Shown here piece after piece: positions 49,345-51,375 of a stretch of 51,375 nucleotides of DNA. A program made the translations under genes and the position numbers. This DNA is from a virus. Positions within the stretch are counted from its first letter, which is position 1, and each line of letters starts with the position of its first letter. Under the pieces are notes generated by a model that saw only the letters and a list, made by a program, of their open reading frames with translations, ran no database searches and was not told the DNA's origin. The stretch is taken from the IMG/VR virus record IMGVR_UViG_3300046808_000281, positions 1 through 51,375 of that record; one strand, given 5' to 3'.

Positions 49345-50357
49345 TGACAGTAAGTGTAGAAGACGTACTAGCACAGCTTAATCCAAAGCTACGTAAAAAC
49401 ATTATGGTTGGGGATTCAGTTCCAGAAACAGAGTTTCAGCCAACACCAAGCTTTGGTCTTAATAGAGCACTTAATGGTGGATTGCCATATGGTCGTCAGG
49501 TATTGATTTGGGGATCCAAGTCATCTGCAAAGTCATCTGTATGTCTACAGACAATTGCTCTTGCACAAAAAGAGGGAAAGATCTGTGCATGGATTGATGC
49601 TGAAATGTCATACGACAAGTCATGGGCAGAACGCCTAGGTGTAGATACATCAAAGCTTATCGTATCTCAAGCACGTACAATCAATGACATGGTTGACGTT
49701 GGTACTCAGCTGATGAATGCTGGAGTGGACATAATCGTTGTTGACTCTATTACATCTCTGCTGCCTGCAATCTACTTTGAGAAAGACTCTGATGAGCTCA
49801 AGCAGCTAGAAAATACTAAGCAGATTGGTGCAGAAGCTAGAGACTTTAGCAATGCAGTAAAGATGCTTAACTATGCAAACAATAAGGTTAAGCCTACGCT
49901 ACTAATCTTTATTAGTCAGTCTAGAAATAACATTAGTGCTATGTACACTAGCCAGCAACCAACTGGAGGTACATCTGTTAAGTTCTACTCGTCTACTATT
50001 ATTAAGCTGTTCTCGTCTGAATCAGACAATCAAGCAATTAAGGGGAAGATCCATGTTGGAGATAAATTCATTGAAGAAAAGATTGGTAGAAAAGTTCGCT
50101 GGGACCTTCAGTTCTCTAAGACTTCTCCTGCTTTCCAAGGTGGCGAGTATGACTTCTATTTTAGAGGCGATGACGTTGGTGTTGACAGTATTGGTGATCT
50201 TGTTGATACAGCAGAACAGCTAGGAATTGTTAATCGAACTGGTGCATGGTATCAGCTAGATGATGGAACAAAAATCCAGGGTAGAGATGCCTTTGTCGCT
50301 AGAGTAAAGGAAGACCTAGACCTTCAGGACTCTATTAAGGCTAAGCTAAATGGCTAA
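49344..50357 (+). CDS. recA: RecA/UvsX-like recombinase
   Basis: 337 residues. RecA core features: PTPSFGLNRALNGGLPYGRQVLIWG, Walker A GSKSSAKS at 57-64, AWIDAEMSYDKSWAERLGVD, Walker B IIVVDSITSLLP, the FISQSRNNI switch, and GGTSVKFYSSTIIKLF. The usual Walker Gly is Ala62 (RecA has GPESSGKT), recalling T4 UvsX (GPSKSFKS). The C-terminal region is short. It drives strand exchange in recombination and repair. It overlaps the small zinc protein by 8 nt. Confidence 0.88.
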   Translation: MTVSVEDVLAQLNPKLRKNIMVGDSVPETEFQPTPSFGLNRALNGGLPYGRQVLIWGSKSSAKSSVCLQTIALAQKEGKICAWIDAEMSYDKSWAERLGVDTSKLIVSQARTINDMVDVGTQLMNAGVDIIVVDSITSLLPAIYFEKDSDELKQLENTKQIGAEARDFSNAVKMLNYANNKVKPTLLIFISQSRNNISAMYTSQQPTGGTSVKFYSSTIIKLFSSESDNQAIKGKIHVGDKFIEEKIGRKVRWDLQFSKTSPAFQGGEYDFYFRGDDVGVDSIGDLVDTAEQLGIVNRTGAWYQLDDGTKIQGRDAFVARVKEDLDLQDSIKAKLNG

Positions 50358-50526
50358 GTATACAGTTTACAATGGAAAGTTCCCATGCCACGTTTGTAAG
50401 GTAGAGGTAACTTCTTTGCGATCATATCCAGAAACAAAAGAGCTTACGTGGATGTGTAAGGATGGACACATTAGTAGAGTATCTCTAGCAACTAAGAAGA
50501 AAAAGGATTATGAGCGAGAGAAGTGA
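50350..50526 (+). CDS. Small zinc-ribbon-like protein
   Basis: 58 residues. Cys13-x2-Cys16 (FPCHVCKVEV) and Cys36-x3-His40 (WMCKDGH) could form one zinc site; the end is strongly basic (ATKKKKDYEREK). It overlaps the recombinase on the left by 8 nt and the next gene on the right by 17 nt, which supports it as a genuine gene. A nucleic-acid-binding role in the recombination cluster is likely but unproven. Confidence 0.65.
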   Translation: MAKYTVYNGKFPCHVCKVEVTSLRSYPETKELTWMCKDGHISRVSLATKKKKDYEREK

Positions 50527-50794
50527 GAGCAAGAGGATAGGTGCTAAGCAGCATAAGAATTCTGGTAGGAATACCAAGAAGGGCGATGCTACTTGGCATA
50601 ACTTCACTGTTGACTTTAAAGAATATCCAAAAGGATTCACAGTTAACAAGGATAACTGGGCCAAGGCAGTAACTGATGCAATTCGAAACGGCAATGACCC
50701 AGCAATATTTGTTGTGCTTGGTGAGGGCAATCAGAAAGTAAGGCTTGCAATCGTTGAGCTAGAGCTTCTAGAGCAGCTTATAGATGATGTATAA
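50510..50794 (+). CDS. Putative Holliday junction resolvase (Hjc-like PD-(D/E)XK fold)
   Basis: 94 residues. The order KRIGAKQHKNSGRNTKKGDATWHNFTVDFKEYPKGFTVNKDNWAKAVTDAI...PAIFVVL fits a compact Hjc/endonuclease fold: an early helix with a KQxKNSGR loop, GDA (Asp of the PD motif), then VDFKEY, giving D-x-K, and a helix with W-x-K. Typical Hjc enzymes have 130-150 residues, so this is a short version. Its place next to the recombinase fits a role in resolving branched DNA before packaging. The stop TAA forms part of the next promoter's TATAAT. Confidence 0.6.
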   Translation: MSERSESKRIGAKQHKNSGRNTKKGDATWHNFTVDFKEYPKGFTVNKDNWAKAVTDAIRNGNDPAIFVVLGEGNQKVRLAIVELELLEQLIDDV

Positions 50795-50795
50795 T
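50790..50795 (+). promoter_or_regulatory. -10 promoter, leaderless start, overlapping a stop codon
   Basis: TATAAT preceded by TG; the TAA stop of the resolvase gene is part of the hexamer. It ends exactly 6 nt before the ATG at 50802 and has no ribosome site. Confidence 0.75.
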
Positions 50796-50801
50796 AGTAG
50801 C

Positions 50802-51338
50802 ATGACACAGCATATTAAAAATCTATTTGATGCAGAAGAGGTTGCCCTCATAGAGCAGATCGTCAATGACGAAAAGTCAAGACGTAAGGTATATGTTTGG
50901 GATGAGTTTAGCGGTCAGCAATTTCCGCAGGGAATAATGGATGATTCTGACTACATGGTGCAAAATGTTAGTCTTGGCAAAATTATGTTTAACCTAAGCC
51001 TACCAGATTTGATTAAGTCTAAGTTAGTAGATGTTGCTAAGGCTGGTGGTTTCGATGTTAACTACTTTTGTGCTACATATACAGAGTACTCAGCTGACTA
51101 TGGAAATCCAGTACTCACACCACATAAAGATATGCAAAATTTCTGTCTTATAGACTATCAGCTAGATGCCAACACTTCCTGGCCACTATTTGTTGAGGAT
51201 GATACGTTTGATCTAGATGTAAATGACGGACTAATGTTTCTCCCATCAAAGATGATGCACGGTAGACCAGATAAGGCATTTACTGATGGGGAATACGTCA
51301 AGATGATTTTCTTTGATATGAAGTTGGTGAATGAATGA
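50802..51338 (+). CDS. 2OG-Fe(II) oxygenase
   Basis: 178 residues from the leaderless ATG at 50802; an in-frame ATG at 50784 lies upstream of the promoter and is unlikely. Motif set: His108-Lys-Asp110 (TPHKDMQ), a sandwich LIDYQLDANTSWPLFVEDDTFDLDVNDGLMFLPS, then His153 (MMHGRPD) and a basic residue at 155 or 167 for 2-oxoglutarate. This fits the P4H/phytanoyl-type beta helix. It is the fifth oxygenase-like gene in the window and is expressed separately from the cluster at 10659-13321. Substrate unknown. Confidence 0.7.
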   Translation: MTQHIKNLFDAEEVALIEQIVNDEKSRRKVYVWDEFSGQQFPQGIMDDSDYMVQNVSLGKIMFNLSLPDLIKSKLVDVAKAGGFDVNYFCATYTEYSADYGNPVLTPHKDMQNFCLIDYQLDANTSWPLFVEDDTFDLDVNDGLMFLPSKMMHGRPDKAFTDGEYVKMIFFDMKLVNE

Positions 51339-51375
51339 TTTCATTAGATAATTTTATTATAGATAATATATTTAC
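51335..51375 (+). CDS. Start of a further gene, cut by the window end
   Basis: An ATG overlaps the oxygenase stop (ATGA), and the frame stays open to the end of the window, giving MISLDNFIIDNIF. The 'LDNF' opening is common at the N-terminus of small 2OG oxygenases, so another member of that family is possible, but 13 residues cannot decide. Confidence 0.35.
   Translation, partial: MISLDNFIIDNIF

Noticed and set aside
1-51375. tRNA genes, CRISPR arrays, insertion sequences, attachment sites
   Set aside because: No cloverleaf-like segments, spaced repeats or transposase/integrase genes were seen. Intergenic space is too small for most of them, though a subtle site could be missed by eye.

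Overview
The window is a section of a tailed double-stranded DNA phage genome, almost certainly a siphovirus. The tape measure protein has 2348 residues, which implies a tail of roughly 350 nm. Base composition is AT-rich, near 40% GC by eye. Strong AAGGAGGTGA-type ribosome sites occur beside a striking set of leaderless starts, where a TATAAT element lies exactly 6 nt before an ATG. There is also a Sec-secreted NlpC/P60 endolysin, a PASTA domain and a DnaE-type polymerase. Together these favour a Gram-positive host, most plausibly a low-GC actinobacterium such as the freshwater planktonic lineages. That host call is inference. No terminase, integrase, tRNA, CRISPR array or insertion sequence is visible.

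Layout. (1) 92-3748: adhesion module A, with Ig-like baseplate/fibre proteins, a collagen-like fibre, tip proteins, and a PASTA protein ending in an FG-rich repeat tail. (2) 3741-4301, minus strand: a signal-peptide NlpC/P60 endolysin, the only minus-strand gene. A 235-bp divergent control region (4302-4536) follows. (3) 4537-10601: adhesion module B, built from the same domain families and ending in a second protein with the same FG-rich tail. (4) 10659-13321: three tandem paralogues of a putative 2OG-Fe(II) oxygenase, a small Cys protein and a prolyl-4-hydroxylase-like 2OG oxygenase. (5) 13337-16987: a giant LamG-like structural protein. (6) 17006-24751: head module, with portal, XkdF-type protease carrying a nested scaffold start, HK97-fold major capsid protein, and connector and neck proteins. 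(7) 24827-42329: major tail protein, two tail-assembly chaperone paralogues encoded as separate genes, tape measure, distal tail, hub and accessory tail proteins, and a MerR-like DNA-binding protein. (8) 42344-50794: replication and recombination, with DnaB-like helicase, DnaG-like primase, gp32-like SSB, DnaE polymerase, MazG-like pyrophosphatase, RecA/UvsX-like recombinase, a zinc protein and a putative Hjc-like resolvase. (9) 50802-end: another 2OG oxygenase and the start of one more gene.

How it works together. Genes are packed head to tail with ATGA or TAATG overlaps, and are punctuated by extended -10 promoters (TGnTATAAT) and a few strong hairpin terminators. The terminators lie after the most abundant virion proteins (major capsid, major tail protein) and after the SSB. 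The least ordinary features are the paired FG-rich phenylalanine repeat tails, the family of 2OG oxygenases beside a collagen-like fibre with Y-position prolines, the protease/scaffold nested gene, the duplicated (not frameshifted) tail chaperone, and the overlapping divergent promoters with a long structured leader in front of the lone inverted endolysin.
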